Shown piece by piece: positions 19,064 to 28,753 of a stretch of 64,000 bases of DNA. Each line of letters begins with the position of its first letter. Position 1 is the first letter of the stretch. This DNA comes from Acinetobacter sp. (GTDB lineage: Bacteria; Pseudomonadota; Gammaproteobacteria; Pseudomonadales; Moraxellaceae), in assembly GCA_031277915.1 (NCBI GenBank), contig JAITLL010000056.1:43210-107209 (forward strand). The letters are read 5' to 3'. Position numbers and translations under genes: made by a program. The notes beneath the pieces were generated by a model. That model had not been told where the DNA came from. It ran no database searches and worked only from the letters and a program-made list of their open reading frames with translations.

Positions 19064-20422
19064 ATGTATGAACCCTACCCCGTCCCTGAACAGGTACGTG
19101 AACAAAAGCTTTCCCGTTACAGTAGTTTATGGACGTTTGCTAAACAAGATTTACGGCTTTTATTATTTTTCCTGATTATTGCAGGTCTAGTCGGTTTAGG
19201 TGTTGGGTATTTCTGGAGCTGTATTTTTATCGCCTTCGTGGTGTTTTTTGCACTCCAGTTGCGTTCTTTATATTTGGTCAATGACTGGATTGCCAACAAT
19301 CCTTACGATGTTCCTCCCAACCTAAGTGGAATTTGGGGGGCATTATTATTTAATGTGTATCGTGCTCAGCGTCAGGAACGTATTGTTCAGGCCGAAATGG
19401 TTGGACTGATTGACCGCGCTCAATCCTCTTTAGTTGCCCTTGCTGAAGCAGTTGTTCTCATCGATGATCAGCATCAAATTGAATGGTGGAACCCAGCCGC
19501 AGAGCGTTTATTGGGTATTAGTCCACTCGATCGTGGTCGCAACTTATTAACCATTTTACGCCAACCTAGTTTTATTGAATATTTTAACAATATTGATCAG
19601 GCACCAGATGGGATTAAACTCCATTCGAATTTTGATGAAGACCGTTATGTTCAGGTCAAACTCACACGTTTCGGTGGAGAAAGTCGCTTACTTGTAGCTT
19701 ACGACGTGACGCGTATGCACAACCTTGAGCAAATGCGTAAAGACTTCGTCGATAATATTTCGCATGAACTTCGTACTCCATTAACTGTACTGAGTGGCTA
19801 TATCGAAACATTTACCGATCAAGAAGATATTAGTCCACGCTGGAAACGTGCATTTGATCAGATGCAATCACAAACCAAACGTATGAACGCATTGGTCAAT
19901 GATTTATTGCTGTTATCAAATTTAGAAAATAATAAGAAAATTGCGAAAAATCAGATTATTGAAATGCCGAGCTTGATGAATCAACTCTTTGATGATGCTC
20001 AGGCCTACAATGCCGACTATGGACACACGCTCAATTTACATATTGATAGTCACTGTGACCTCATCGGCTCTGACATGGAAATTGCCAGTGCGTTTAGTAA
20101 TTTAATTACCAATGCCATTAAATACACGCCAAAAGGTGGAACCATTACCATTGGTTGGCACGATGATGGTGAGCATGCTTACTTTAGCGTGCAAGATACA
20201 GGCATCGGTATTAACCCAAAACATTTACCACGTCTGACTGAACGCTTTTATCGTGTAGACAGTGACCGTAGTCGCCAAACAGGTGGAACTGGTTTAGGTC
20301 TTGCCATTGTAAAACACGTACTGATGCAACATGGTGCTTATTTAGATGTACAATCTAAAGAAAATGAAGGGTCAATATTTACCGTAGTTTTTCCGAAAGA
20401 AAGACTATATAACATGACTTAA
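19064..20422 (+). CDS. phoR: phosphate regulon sensor histidine kinase PhoR
   Basis: The 452-residue kinase has two N-terminal membrane helices (LRLLLFFLIIAGLVGLGVGY, FWSCIFIAFVVFFALQL), a PAS domain (VALAEAVVLIDDQHQIEWWN), the H-box DNISHELRTPLTVLSGYIET with phosphoacceptor His234, and ATPase motifs NLITNAIKYTP, DTGIGI and GGTGLGLAIV. There is no large periplasmic domain, as in E. coli PhoR, which senses phosphate through the Pst transporter and PhoU. It is in an operon with phoB. A terminator hairpin follows. Confidence 0.95.
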   Translation: MYEPYPVPEQVREQKLSRYSSLWTFAKQDLRLLLFFLIIAGLVGLGVGYFWSCIFIAFVVFFALQLRSLYLVNDWIANNPYDVPPNLSGIWGALLFNVYRAQRQERIVQAEMVGLIDRAQSSLVALAEAVVLIDDQHQIEWWNPAAERLLGISPLDRGRNLLTILRQPSFIEYFNNIDQAPDGIKLHSNFDEDRYVQVKLTRFGGESRLLVAYDVTRMHNLEQMRKDFVDNISHELRTPLTVLSGYIETFTDQEDISPRWKRAFDQMQSQTKRMNALVNDLLLLSNLENNKKIAKNQIIEMPSLMNQLFDDAQAYNADYGHTLNLHIDSHCDLIGSDMEIASAFSNLITNAIKYTPKGGTITIGWHDDGEHAYFSVQDTGIGINPKHLPRLTERFYRVDSDRSRQTGGTGLGLAIVKHVLMQHGAYLDVQSKENEGSIFTVVFPKERLYNMT

Positions 20423-20440
20423 AGTTACCCTCTCACATAT

Positions 20441-20472
20441 AAAAAAGCCGACTCATGAAAAGTCGGTTTTTT
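20441..20472. terminator. terminator between phoR and the secreted hydrolase gene
   Basis: CCGACT and AGTCGG form a stem flanked by A- and T-runs, placed between convergent genes, so it can act in both directions. Confidence 0.85.
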
Positions 20473-20490
20473 TGTCGCATTTCAACTCAT

Positions 20491-21687
20491 TTATTTAAAA
20501 TTAGAGCAATACGATTTGGCCTGATTTTTCTCTATGACATTTAAGAAATTAGTGGCAAAAGTATTACTCTGACGCAGTGCATCGCGATGATCTCCGCCAT
20601 CAATTGTCTGATAAATGGTTGGTTTTTTTAATTTGCATAGCTGTTGGTAATAAGCATATGTTCCTCTCGGGTCAACCAAATGATCTTTAGAACCCTGAAC
20701 AATCATTAATGGTACGGTAGGTACCATATGTTCAATGGACTGCTGTTTTAGATAAACCAAAAGAGGTTTTAAGTCCGCATTAGCTTTAAATATACTAGAA
20801 GGAGATTTTTTCAAATCAGATTGAAGCTCAGATAAACAACGACTACGTGCTTGAGTTAGCACCGTGTTCATTTCTGGACTGACTAAGTTTTCAGGAACAA
20901 TGCTTGGTTCTGCTGCTTGTGCTCCCAATAATACAATCGGGAAAAAAGCGGCCACACTTGGGGCAGGACTTGGATGACTTTGCACATATTCTGCAATACC
21001 TTCATATTGATAGCCGCCTGGCGCAAGTGCAATCGCGCCTTTTAAATCCAGCTCGGGTGCATCTTTTTGCCCATAAGCCGCCACGGCAATAGCAGCAGCT
21101 CCGCCTTGACTATGCCCCATCACCAACCACTGTTTATTAAAATCTTTTGGCTTAAGCACATGTAATGCCCGTACAGCATCTACCACCGTATGCAGTTGAC
21201 TATTGGCATTCATATAAGGATGTGCACCTAGCGTACCTAGTCCCTGATAATCCGGTGCGACTACTGCATAGCCTCGTGCAAGCCACCCATCTAAAGCCTT
21301 TGAAACAACTTCTTGATATGAATGAACTGGACCACCTACATAGTCACCCGAAGGTGCACAAGTGTCGGCAACTCCTGTCGTTCCATGCGCCCAAGCCAGT
21401 ATAGGCCAACCATTTTTTGGCGGTGTTCCTTTCGGTAATAAAATAAATGCTGAGGCAACGATGGGTTCACCGTTCACACCTCGACTACGATAATTGATCA
21501 ACAAACGCTGATCTGCATGAGGAAAAAGACTCGTCACATCTTGTTGTTCTATAGACAGTATTGAACCCGATTTTTCGCTCACAATTTGCTTATTCAGATC
21601 TATAATTGGAGCAGCCATCGCAGAGCCAGATATCAAACAAATACTACTAAATAAAAATTTTAATAAAGCATTACTTTTTTTATTCAA
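20491..21687 (-). CDS. secreted lipase-family alpha/beta hydrolase
   Basis: The 398-residue protein begins with a Sec signal peptide (LLKFLFSSICLISGSAMAAP, cleavage about residue 25). The hydrolase core has WPILAWAHGTTG (HG motif), the nucleophile elbow GHSQGG (WLVMGHSQGGAAAIAV), VPLMIVQGSKDHLVDP carrying the acid, and DGGDHRDAL carrying the probable His. The layout resembles secretory lipases and bacterial prolyl-oligopeptidase-like hydrolases. It should act in the periplasm or outside. The substrate is unknown. It is monocistronic and converges on phoR. Confidence 0.82.
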   Translation of the reverse strand: MNKKSNALLKFLFSSICLISGSAMAAPIIDLNKQIVSEKSGSILSIEQQDVTSLFPHADQRLLINYRSRGVNGEPIVASAFILLPKGTPPKNGWPILAWAHGTTGVADTCAPSGDYVGGPVHSYQEVVSKALDGWLARGYAVVAPDYQGLGTLGAHPYMNANSQLHTVVDAVRALHVLKPKDFNKQWLVMGHSQGGAAAIAVAAYGQKDAPELDLKGAIALAPGGYQYEGIAEYVQSHPSPAPSVAAFFPIVLLGAQAAEPSIVPENLVSPEMNTVLTQARSRCLSELQSDLKKSPSSIFKANADLKPLLVYLKQQSIEHMVPTVPLMIVQGSKDHLVDPRGTYAYYQQLCKLKKPTIYQTIDGGDHRDALRQSNTFATNFLNVIEKNQAKSYCSNFK

Positions 21688-21729
21688 GGGATTACTCCTC
21701 TACTTTCTAATCATCATTTTAAATCCGTC

Positions 21730-22149
21730 TTATAAAGAATATGCTCCTATTGCATATAACGCCCCCAACAAGAGGCAAATGAATGAACTCACATACCAAA
21801 ATAGATGACTATTTCCACTAAATCTAGACTTTAACCATGGAAATGCCAAACCACGCAAAATAAATATCATAGCAACTAGAGAAATAATAATTTTTTCAAA
21901 TGGCAAACTGATAAAACCATTTGCTGCACAAAAAGCATAAAAAGAAAAAATACAAAGAATGCAACCAACCGAAATTGCCATAAAGTTCGGATACCAATCA
22001 CCTTTTTCCGCCATCCGAACAATACTGTTGCCTGCTCCCAAAAAACGAAAGCCCTCTGCTCCCCAAAACACACAAATAAAATGAAGTAATGCGGCCATAA
22101 AAGTCAAAGCCGAAGCGAGATATAAGCTCATGAGGGAAATTGAAGACAT
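21730..22149 (-). CDS. small membrane protein of unknown function
   Basis: The 139-residue protein is very hydrophobic with four predicted membrane helices: ISLMSLYLASALTFMAALLH, FMAISVGCILCIFSFYAF, KIIISLVAMIFILRGLAF and YVSSFICLLLGALYAIGAYS. Conserved-looking loop residues are HFICVFWGAEGFRFLGAG and MAEKGDWYPN. I do not recognise a characterised family. It stands between a secreted hydrolase and psd, all on minus. Confidence 0.7.
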   Translation of the reverse strand: MSSISLMSLYLASALTFMAALLHFICVFWGAEGFRFLGAGNSIVRMAEKGDWYPNFMAISVGCILCIFSFYAFCAANGFISLPFEKIIISLVAMIFILRGLAFPWLKSRFSGNSHLFWYVSSFICLLLGALYAIGAYSL

Positions 22150-22236
22150 TTTATTCTCTTAGTAAGTATTTATAGGGAATTAAAAATTTATTTACTCGTA
22201 GACACTATATAAAAAAATATAATCAATTATAAATAA

Positions 22237-22262
22237 AAAAAGAGAGCAAATGCCCTCTTTTT
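22237..22262 (-). terminator. terminator downstream of psd
   Basis: AAAAAGAGAGC, loop AAAT, GCCCTCTTTTT forms a hairpin with one mismatch, 17 bp past the psd stop. Confidence 0.8.
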
Positions 22263-22278
22263 AAATCTGATTTATAAA

Positions 22279-23130
22279 TTAAATCGTATGGCCCATGCGT
22301 TCGCCCATGACAACAACTGACTCGGCTTTAAAACGCTTTTCCCACTCGACCTTATCTTTTTCAAATAAAATAACCGCAGTAGAACCTAAATAAAAACGAC
22401 CAAGCTCAGCACCTTTTTCCAGCTTTAACTGATGATGCTGTAATTCGATACGACCTGAAGGTTTTACCTTGCCTGTTGCAACAGTTTCAATACCAGCAAC
22501 AATCATAGCTCCCACTAAAACAACAGCCATACGGCCAAGTTCAGTATCAAACAAGCAAACCATGCGTTCATTACGGGCAAATAATCCTGGTACATTTTCA
22601 GCAGTCACCTGATTTACTGAAAATAGTTCCCCCGGTACATACAACGTTTCAGTTAATGTCCCTGAAAATGGCATATGGACACGGTGATAGTCGCGTGGCG
22701 AGAGGTAAACTGTTGCAAACTCGCCTTCTTGGAAAGGTTGAGCGAGTTGTGGGTCACCAATTAATTTTTCTACAGAGAAGCTTTGGCCTTTTGCCTGAAA
22801 AACTTCGCCAGCAGTAATTTTACCAATTTGGGAAATTGCGCCATCCGCTGGAGACACGATGCTATCGGCATTTTCATCAACCAAACGTACGCCATCTTTC
22901 AATGCACGAGTAAAAAAGTCATTGAAAGACTTATATTTTAAAGCATTGTTTTGTTCAGCAATCGACAAATCAACACCGTATTTAGTCTTAAATGCTTGAA
23001 TAACCGCAGTTTTTACAACTGGATTTTCACTTGCAGCAACTTTACCCACTACACGGCTCAATTGATGTTGAGGAACAAGATTTTGTGCCTTAATAAATAA
23101 TTCTTTTTTTAAGCGAGATGTAAAACTCAA
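22279..23130 (-). CDS. psd: phosphatidylserine decarboxylase proenzyme
   Basis: The 283-residue protein makes phosphatidylethanolamine from phosphatidylserine in the inner membrane. The self-cleavage motif LGST, which yields the pyruvoyl prosthetic group, is in [13 protein letters not shown] near residue 250. Other family segments are [25 protein letters not shown] and [16 protein letters not shown]. Length is normal. Its ATG overlaps the end of the upstream sulfurtransferase gene by 4 bp, indicating translational coupling. Confidence 0.96.
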   Translation of the reverse strand: MSFTSRLKKELFIKAQNLVPQHQLSRVVGKVAASENPVVKTAVIQAFKTKYGVDLSIAEQNNALKYKSFNDFFTRALKDGVRLVDENADSIVSPADGAISQIGKITAGEVFQAKGQSFSVEKLIGDPQLAQPFQEGEFATVYLSPRDYHRVHMPFSGTLTETLYVPGELFSVNQVTAENVPGLFARNERMVCLFDTELGRMAVVLVGAMIVAGIETVATGKVKPSGRIELQHHQLKLEKGAELGRFYLGSTAVILFEKDKVEWEKRFKAESVVVMGERMGHTI

Positions 23131-23981
23131 GACGGTGATTCTCCAGTAATGATAGGACTATCGAGGCGATTGCCCCATTCACTCCACGCACCATCATAGG
23201 CTTTTGCTTCCCAACCCAAAAGTCTAGCCAAAATATAAGCCAAACCAGAACGGTGATGTGACTGGCAGTATACGACTACAGGTTGTTTTAAATCGAACCC
23301 AAGTTGTTCAAGACGCTGCCGTGTGCGTTCAAGCGGATGCAATTTTAGATGATTTTGACGATTAAGTGCAGTACTCCATTCAAAATGGAGTGCATTTGGA
23401 ATGTGACCACCGCGTCGAGCCGCTAAACGAACACCACTATATTCATCAATGGTTCTACAATCCCACAACTGAACACTTTCCTGTTCAACCTGTTTGCGTA
23501 ACTCTTCATAGTTCACACGGAACTGGGCAGTATGCGATAAATCTATCTGAATTAAATCATCAACTCTTGGCCGTTTTTCAACCTCAGCTGTAGTTGGCAA
23601 TCCTGCACCTAGCCATGCATGAATACCACCATTAATTAAACTGGTACGCGTAAATCCTAAGCAATGTAAATTCCAGATTAAACGCCCAGCCCATGCCCCA
23701 CCTTCATCATCATAGACCACCACATGATGATTTGGCGAAATATTCAATTTTTCAATCAGCGCTTGTAGGCCTGCTTCATCTGGCAAAATGCCAGTGGCTT
23801 CTTCATGCTGAGCCACCAACCATTTAGGTTGTAAATGAATTGCGTGTGGAATATGGAGTTGCTCATAAACCGACGCACGGCTCAAATCTACAATACGGAT
23901 ATATTCATTGCCTAAATAAGGCACTAACTCTTCTACTTCTATTAATAAATCGAGTTTAAAATCAGGGAGTGTCATCGTCAT
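23127..23981 (-). CDS. sulfurtransferase (two rhodanese domains)
   Basis: The 284-residue protein has two rhodanese domains, an inactive N-terminal one ([20 protein letters not shown]) and a catalytic C-terminal one with the loop [14 protein letters not shown], whose Cys carries the persulfide. [20 protein letters not shown] is typical of thiosulfate or 3-mercaptopyruvate sulfurtransferases. The loop CQSHHR does not settle which donor it uses. It is coupled to psd by a 4-bp overlap. A 15-bp inverted repeat lies about 60-90 bp upstream of its start. Confidence 0.87.
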   Translation of the reverse strand: MTMTLPDFKLDLLIEVEELVPYLGNEYIRIVDLSRASVYEQLHIPHAIHLQPKWLVAQHEEATGILPDEAGLQALIEKLNISPNHHVVVYDDEGGAWAGRLIWNLHCLGFTRTSLINGGIHAWLGAGLPTTAEVEKRPRVDDLIQIDLSHTAQFRVNYEELRKQVEQESVQLWDCRTIDEYSGVRLAARRGGHIPNALHFEWSTALNRQNHLKLHPLERTRQRLEQLGFDLKQPVVVYCQSHHRSGLAYILARLLGWEAKAYDGAWSEWGNRLDSPIITGESPS

Positions 23982-24037
23982 GGTTACTTTTTATACCAGC
24001 TTAATTTCATATTAGCATAAGCTTATATCTATCAAAC

Positions 24038-24072
24038 TCTGATTTTTTGCTACCGTTTAGCAAAAAATCAGA
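24038..24072. repeat. 15-bp perfect inverted repeat between pncB and the sulfurtransferase gene
   Basis: TCTGATTTTTTGCTA, spacer CCGTT, TAGCAAAAAATCAGA. It lies 54 bp past the pncB stop and upstream of the sulfurtransferase start. It could be the pncB terminator, although the U-run after the stem is weak, or an operator of the sulfurtransferase-psd operon. Confidence 0.8.
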
Positions 24073-24125
24073 TATAAACATTATCAAGCATTAATTGCCT
24101 GCTAAGTTGTCAAACTACACTGCAA

Positions 24126-25346
24126 TTAAACAGCTTCATCAAGCTCTTCAATTTCAAAAACCTGACGTAAATAAGCCAAGAATGTATCGTTATCGGTCAT
24201 GGTTTTTCCTGGGCTATCCGAAATTTTGGCAACCGACTGACCGTTGCACTCAACCAGTTTCAACACAATATTGAGCGCTGTTTGCCCCATATCATTAGTC
24301 AAATTGGTTCCAATACCGAAACTCACCTGAAAACGATCTTTAAAGTATTTGTGCAACTCCCATGCTTTAGGCAAATTGAGGCCATCACTAAAGGTGAGCA
24401 TTTTGGTTTTGGTATCAATTTTTAATTTACGATAGTGCGCATAAGCCTTATCGCCCCATTCATATGGGTCACCACTGTCATGGCGCAAACCATCGAATAA
24501 TTTTGCAAAGTACAAATCAAAATCTCTTAGAAATGCGTCCATGCCAACAACGTCAGTCAAAGCGATTCCTAAGTCACCACGATACTCTTGAACCCAAGTT
24601 TCTAAAGCAGCTTTTTGAAAATCACGTAAGCGGACATCAAGGGCCTGAAACGCTTGTAGGAATTCGTGCGCCATGGTTCCAATTGGCGTGATATTTAATT
24701 CTTTAGCAAGCAACACATTACTTGTTCCACGGAACACATGTGGGACAGTTTTATGAAAGGCTGCGACCACATGTTTTTGCCATTCAAAGCTATAACGACG
24801 GCGTGTACCAAAATCAGAAACTAAAAATGGAGGGTCATTTGGCTGTTGAGATTTTTCATATTGCTGAATCAATTCGAGTTTTGCCTGTAAACGTCGTTCG
24901 CCTTCAGCCCAGACGTCATCTGTTCTAATACGGCTAAAATATAACTCGTTTACAATGGCGAGGACAAAAATCTCAAACATCATAGCCTGAACCATCGGTC
25001 CTTCAATATGAATATCTAATCGGCCTTCGGCATCAATACTTGCCTGAATAAAACGTCGTTTGAGTTGGAATAATTCTAAATAATCGACAAAGTCGCTTTT
25101 AATAAATCGTAATTTTCTTAAATATTGTAGCTCGTCTTCTTTATATTTGAGATTACATAAATGGTCGAGTTGCTCGTTTAAGTCATCCAAAATATCCACT
25201 AATGGATAAACTGTATCTTCTAAGTTTCTGCAACGAAAATGATAGACACTATGAGTTTGCGGGAATTTATGCAAAACCACTTGTAGCATCGTAAATTTGT
25301 ACAAGTCTGTATCAAGTAAAGAATGGATAATTGGAGACATAGTCAA
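24126..25346 (-). CDS. pncB: nicotinate phosphoribosyltransferase
   Basis: The 406-residue enzyme converts nicotinate and PRPP to nicotinate mononucleotide in NAD salvage. Family features include [20 protein letters not shown] at the N-terminus, [34 protein letters not shown] followed by MAHEFLQ, and [15 protein letters not shown]. Length is normal. The upstream partner of the pathway, nicotinamidase (pncA), lies at the other end of this window. Confidence 0.96.
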   Translation of the reverse strand: MTMSPIIHSLLDTDLYKFTMLQVVLHKFPQTHSVYHFRCRNLEDTVYPLVDILDDLNEQLDHLCNLKYKEDELQYLRKLRFIKSDFVDYLELFQLKRRFIQASIDAEGRLDIHIEGPMVQAMMFEIFVLAIVNELYFSRIRTDDVWAEGERRLQAKLELIQQYEKSQQPNDPPFLVSDFGTRRRYSFEWQKHVVAAFHKTVPHVFRGTSNVLLAKELNITPIGTMAHEFLQAFQALDVRLRDFQKAALETWVQEYRGDLGIALTDVVGMDAFLRDFDLYFAKLFDGLRHDSGDPYEWGDKAYAHYRKLKIDTKTKMLTFSDGLNLPKAWELHKYFKDRFQVSFGIGTNLTNDMGQTALNIVLKLVECNGQSVAKISDSPGKTMTDNDTFLAYLRQVFEIEELDEAV

Positions 25347-25508
25347 TGATTATTCGCTTGCTTCTTAGCATTAAAGCATATTTTTATGGATGAATTGCGA
25401 GGTTTTATACCATTGTTGCAGTTGCATGAAATTTCCTTTTAAAAATCATTTAAATTAATTTCTGCTAAACTGCATCAATTCAAACAATTGCAGAAATTCT
25501 CTCTAACA

Positions 25509-25952
25509 ATGCGCGCTTTAATACAACGAGTTCTTGAAGCTAAAGTGGTGGTAGACGGTGAAACGACCGGTGAAATCCAGCATGGCTTACTGGTTTTTTT
25601 AGGAATCGGCCGAGACGATACTTTAGCCATAGGTCAGAAGCTTATCGATAAGATTTTGAAATATCGTATTTTTGATGATGAGCAAGGCAAAATGGGCTGG
25701 AATGTCTCTCAAGCAAACGGTGGTGTGCTGCTTGTTTCTCAATTCACCCTCATGGCACAAACGCAAAAAGGTTTACGCCCAGACTTTGGTCCAGCTATGC
25801 CACCTAACGACGCAAAAGCACTCTATGAACAGTTGGTTGAATATACCCGTTCACAGTTTGAAAATGTTCAAACAGGCATTTTTGCTGCTGATATGAAAGT
25901 ACACCTCATTAATGATGGGCCAGTAACGTTCAATTTAGAAGTCGAAGCTTAG
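25509..25952 (+). CDS. dtd: D-aminoacyl-tRNA deacylase
   Basis: I chose the ATG at 25509 (147 aa), giving the standard DTD start MRALIQRVLEAKVVVDGE. The enzyme removes D-amino acids mischarged on tRNA. Conserved motifs are GLLVFLGIGRDD, LLVSQFTLMAQTQKG (the SQFTL active-site Thr motif) and NDGPVTFNLEVE (the GPVT motif) at the C-terminus. Length equals the family norm. A perfect palindromic terminator follows at once. Confidence 0.95.
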   Translation: MRALIQRVLEAKVVVDGETTGEIQHGLLVFLGIGRDDTLAIGQKLIDKILKYRIFDDEQGKMGWNVSQANGGVLLVSQFTLMAQTQKGLRPDFGPAMPPNDAKALYEQLVEYTRSQFENVQTGIFAADMKVHLINDGPVTFNLEVEA

Positions 25953-25956
25953 AAAT

Positions 25957-25983
25957 AAAAAAACTCCCGATCGGGAGTTTTTT
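25957..25983. terminator. bidirectional terminator after dtd
   Basis: AAAAAACTCCCGATCGGGAG followed by a T-run is a perfect palindrome between the convergent dtd and SCP2-domain genes. Confidence 0.92.
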
Positions 25984-25992
25984 ATCTGGATA

Positions 25993-26478
25993 TTAACGAC
26001 CAGTTTTCTCTTTAATAAAAGCACGGGCCTGACGTACTTTATCTTTTACTGGTTTTGGTAATCTTGGTGGAATAAGTTTAGCTGCTTGGTTAAACCAAAC
26101 AAGCAAGCTGAAATCGCCTTCCATTTTAATGCTACCGTCTTGCATACCTGTCATAAAGGCAGTTGGATCACCTTTAAGTAAAGTTTTTACACCTTGTTCA
26201 CTATCTGCAAATTGCAAAATAAAATCAGCTTTTTCAGGTGACCCAGCAACTGTATCGATGTGGCCATGATTAATAATAATTTGGCGAGCAACACCTAAGT
26301 CAGTACCAATTTGAATACGGAATGCACGGTCATGAACTAACTCAATAAACTTAGGACTTGTACGTGCCAACTGTTTCATACGCAGTGCCAAACCTGCTAC
26401 CAATAAATCTAACGGGTCTGTACTGACATCAACAAGTGGTAACTTGACTACAGGTATAGAAGAAAGTTTCATGAACAT
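25993..26478 (-). CDS. SCP2 sterol-carrier-fold protein (UbiT/UbiJ-like)
   Basis: The 161-residue protein has an SCP2-type lipid-binding fold: FRIQIGTDLGVARQIIINHG, AGSPEKADFILQFADSE, LKGDPTAFMTGMQDGSIKME and the GDFSLLVWFNQ helix. Ubiquinone accessory factors UbiT and UbiJ share this fold and bind the quinone ring precursor; assignment to that role is an inference. A second possible Met lies two codons in (26472). It is monocistronic on minus. Confidence 0.72.
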   Translation of the reverse strand: MFMKLSSIPVVKLPLVDVSTDPLDLLVAGLALRMKQLARTSPKFIELVHDRAFRIQIGTDLGVARQIIINHGHIDTVAGSPEKADFILQFADSEQGVKTLLKGDPTAFMTGMQDGSIKMEGDFSLLVWFNQAAKLIPPRLPKPVKDKVRQARAFIKEKTGR

Positions 26479-26678
26479 TCACGCCTATTGTATTTTTATG
26501 AAAATCTGGGGGCAAAACTCAGCAAGGACTCACCATTGCCTGTTTTGTGCATCGACTGATGATATTCTAATTGGCAACGCAATCTATATATGAAACGTCA
26601 ACAGACCAGCCTATCCTAGCATAACTGTCTATTTTTTAATAAATGCTTTGTATAATAAAAATCATGTTTTCGTAAATA

Positions 26679-26705
26679 AAAAAGGCATGCTGTGCATACC
26701 TTTTT
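26679..26705 (-). terminator. terminator after small membrane protein gene
   Basis: AAAAAGGCATGC, loop TGT, GCATACCTTTTT is a hairpin with one mismatch, 20 bp past the stop of the gene at 26726. Confidence 0.78.
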
Positions 26706-26725
26706 ACCGTTAGATAACAATGTAA

Positions 26726-27061
26726 TTATCGGCTAGAACATTGCTGCTGATCATCTTCATATACCGGCGTATGTTCTATATATTGGCGATTTGCCAAAGC
26801 CTTCTGTGCCTGTTTATCCTCACGTAATAAAACAAATGTAACCATTACCATCGCTAGACTTAGTGCAGTTAAATAACTATATGTGACTGGCATTTCAAAA
26901 GTGACTTGAACTCCAAACCGGACCACTTCCAATAGCCCCCAAAAAAACATCCCTGCAAGCATAAAACCAAGCCAACGACGGTAAGGAGAAAAGAAAACAG
27001 CAACAAGCGCGACAGCAATTAAGCTGAATCCGGCGATAGCGGCAAAATTCGCTGTTACCAT
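26726..27061 (-). CDS. small inner-membrane protein of unknown function
   Basis: I use the Met at 27061 (111 aa) because GGAGG lies 6 bases upstream. The product starts MVTANFAAIAGFSLIAVALV and has three predicted membrane segments: FSLIAVALVAVFFSP, WLGFMLAGMFFWGLLEVVRF and YLTALSLAMVMVTFVLL. A hydrophilic tail with EDDQQQCSS follows. No family is recognised. It is a single gene with its own terminator. Confidence 0.68.
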   Translation of the reverse strand: MVTANFAAIAGFSLIAVALVAVFFSPYRRWLGFMLAGMFFWGLLEVVRFGVQVTFEMPVTYSYLTALSLAMVMVTFVLLREDKQAQKALANRQYIEHTPVYEDDQQQCSSR

Positions 27062-27097
27062 AGAAACCTCCGTCTTAATGAAAACGTCTAAAAACAT

Positions 27098-27420
27098 TCG
27101 GTCTGAACTTCTGACCTCATTCCAAAAACAACTTTAATTCATGATTTGTGTTGAAGCTTAGAAAGCATTATGGATGTTTTTTTTTAGAAAAAAAGACCTG
27201 TTATTTGTCAATGCGACATACTTTGTCGCAACATTCTTTTGTCATTACATTTTTATAAAAATTAAAAAGTTCTACGTCCTATATAGCATCAATTCTGGCG
27301 TGTCATTACAAAAAAATATGCCGTTTTTTTACCTGAAAATAAGTTTTTTTCAGTTTTTTTTATTGCCTTTTTTCTGTGCACAATTCTGTCATAACTTGCT
27401 TGTTTTTATGACTATTCTGG
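27098..27420. other. AT-rich intergenic stretch
   Basis: The 373-bp gap between the small membrane protein gene and serB is AT-rich with many T-runs. One plus-strand reading frame (27174-27470) is open but starts inside a T-run, has biased Phe/Lys composition and overlaps the serB terminator, so I do not call it a gene. Nothing else is recognised apart from the serB terminator. Confidence 0.6.
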
Positions 27421-27427
27421 ACAAAAA

Positions 27428-27451
27428 AAGCGCTACTCTTGAGCAGCGCTT
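27428..27451 (-). terminator. serB terminator
   Basis: AAGCGCTACTC, TT, GAGCAGCGCTT gives an 11-bp stem with one mismatch; the A-run at 27423-27429 reads as U-run on minus. It is 20 bp past the serB stop. Confidence 0.88.
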
Positions 27452-27470
27452 AATGATTCTTGACTATTAG

Positions 27471-28694
27471 TTAAGCTCGGCTTAAATCTTTGTCATGCAT
27501 TCCGAGTAAATACAGCACACCATCCAAACCAACACTTGAAATGGCTTGATTCGCATTTTGGCGAACGAGCGGTTTAGCACGATATGCAACACCTAAACCC
27601 GCAATCGCAAGCATAGGCAAGTCATTTGCGCCATCACCGACAGCCATCGCCTGCTCAAGTGAAATACCGAGTTTGTTGGCAAGCTCACGTAATAATTCAG
27701 CTTTACGTGCACCATCAACAATTACGCCTTTTACTTCACCGGTTACAATGCCATCTTGTACATCAAGAACATTGGCATGCACTTCGTCTATACCCAATTT
27801 AGCTTGTAAATATTCAGCAAAGTATTGGAAGCCACCAGATAAAATTGCGGTTTTATATCCAAGCGCTTTTAAAGTCGAAATGAGGCGTTCTGCACCTTCG
27901 GTAATCGTCAAACGCTCAGCAATTTTAGGTAAAACTGATGCATCTAGACCTTTGAGTAACGCAACGCGCGCACGGAAACTTTGCTGGAAGTCCAGTTCAC
28001 CTTGCATTGCTCTTTCAGTAATTTCAGCAACTTGTTCGCCTACCCCTGCTTCAAGCGCCAATTCATCAATAACTTCTTGCTCAATTAAAGTTGAATCCAT
28101 ATCGAAGCACACTAAACGGCGGTTGCGTCGATAAGCGTTGTCCTCTTGGACAGCCACATCAATATTTAATTCGCTTGAAAGAAGTAAACAAGCAGCACGC
28201 ATCGCTGGTGCATCTAAAGTTGGACCACTACTTAAACCAAACTGTACACAGGCACGACGAGGCAATGCGCTATCTTTTTCAAGGTCTACACGGCCTGATA
28301 AACGGGTCACCGTTTCGATGTTAAAGCCTTGGCTAGACACAATTTGTGTAACCGCTTGTAAATGTGCAGCAGTGAGTTCAGGTGCCAAAGCCGTGACGAT
28401 ATAACGAGTTCGTCCACCTTCACTGACCCATTGATCGTATTCTGCGCCCGAGATTGGTTTAAAGCGCACTGTTAAGCCAATATCATGTGCTAAAATCAAA
28501 ATCTCTTTCATTGCCAACGCGGTTGCAGTTTCATTATCTGAGCCCACCACGATGCCCAATGTCAGTTGATTATGAATAACGGCCTGACCTACATCCAGTA
28601 TTTGCAATGAATGTACGGATAGTACTTGCATTAATCGGGTAAACTGGTTTGGTTGGTCCGGTCCTAAAAAGGATATAAGAATGATTTCTCGCAT
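27471..28694 (-). CDS. serB: phosphoserine phosphatase
   Basis: The 407-residue enzyme performs the last step of serine synthesis. Residues 1 to about 180 contain ACT-like regulatory segments (REIILISFLGPDQPNQFTRL). The HAD domain follows, with VCFDMDSTLIEQEVIDELA (nucleophile Asp), ILSGGFQYF (motif II) and MAVGDGANDLPMLAIAGLGV (motif III). It is longer than E. coli SerB (322 aa) because of the larger N-terminal part, as usual in this genus. It is divergent from the YtjB-like gene, the same neighbourhood as serB-ytjB in E. coli. Confidence 0.95.
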   Translation of the reverse strand: MREIILISFLGPDQPNQFTRLMQVLSVHSLQILDVGQAVIHNQLTLGIVVGSDNETATALAMKEILILAHDIGLTVRFKPISGAEYDQWVSEGGRTRYIVTALAPELTAAHLQAVTQIVSSQGFNIETVTRLSGRVDLEKDSALPRRACVQFGLSSGPTLDAPAMRAACLLLSSELNIDVAVQEDNAYRRNRRLVCFDMDSTLIEQEVIDELALEAGVGEQVAEITERAMQGELDFQQSFRARVALLKGLDASVLPKIAERLTITEGAERLISTLKALGYKTAILSGGFQYFAEYLQAKLGIDEVHANVLDVQDGIVTGEVKGVIVDGARKAELLRELANKLGISLEQAMAVGDGANDLPMLAIAGLGVAYRAKPLVRQNANQAISSVGLDGVLYLLGMHDKDLSRA

Positions 28695-28753
28695 GAATTG
28701 ACTCTAGTCTGAGTGACAACTATTGTAAGAATCATAATCGAATTTCAATATAA

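Noticed and set aside
27174-27470. Open reading frame of 98 codons
   Set aside because: Starts in a T-run without ribosome site, has odd Phe/Lys composition and overlaps the serB terminator.
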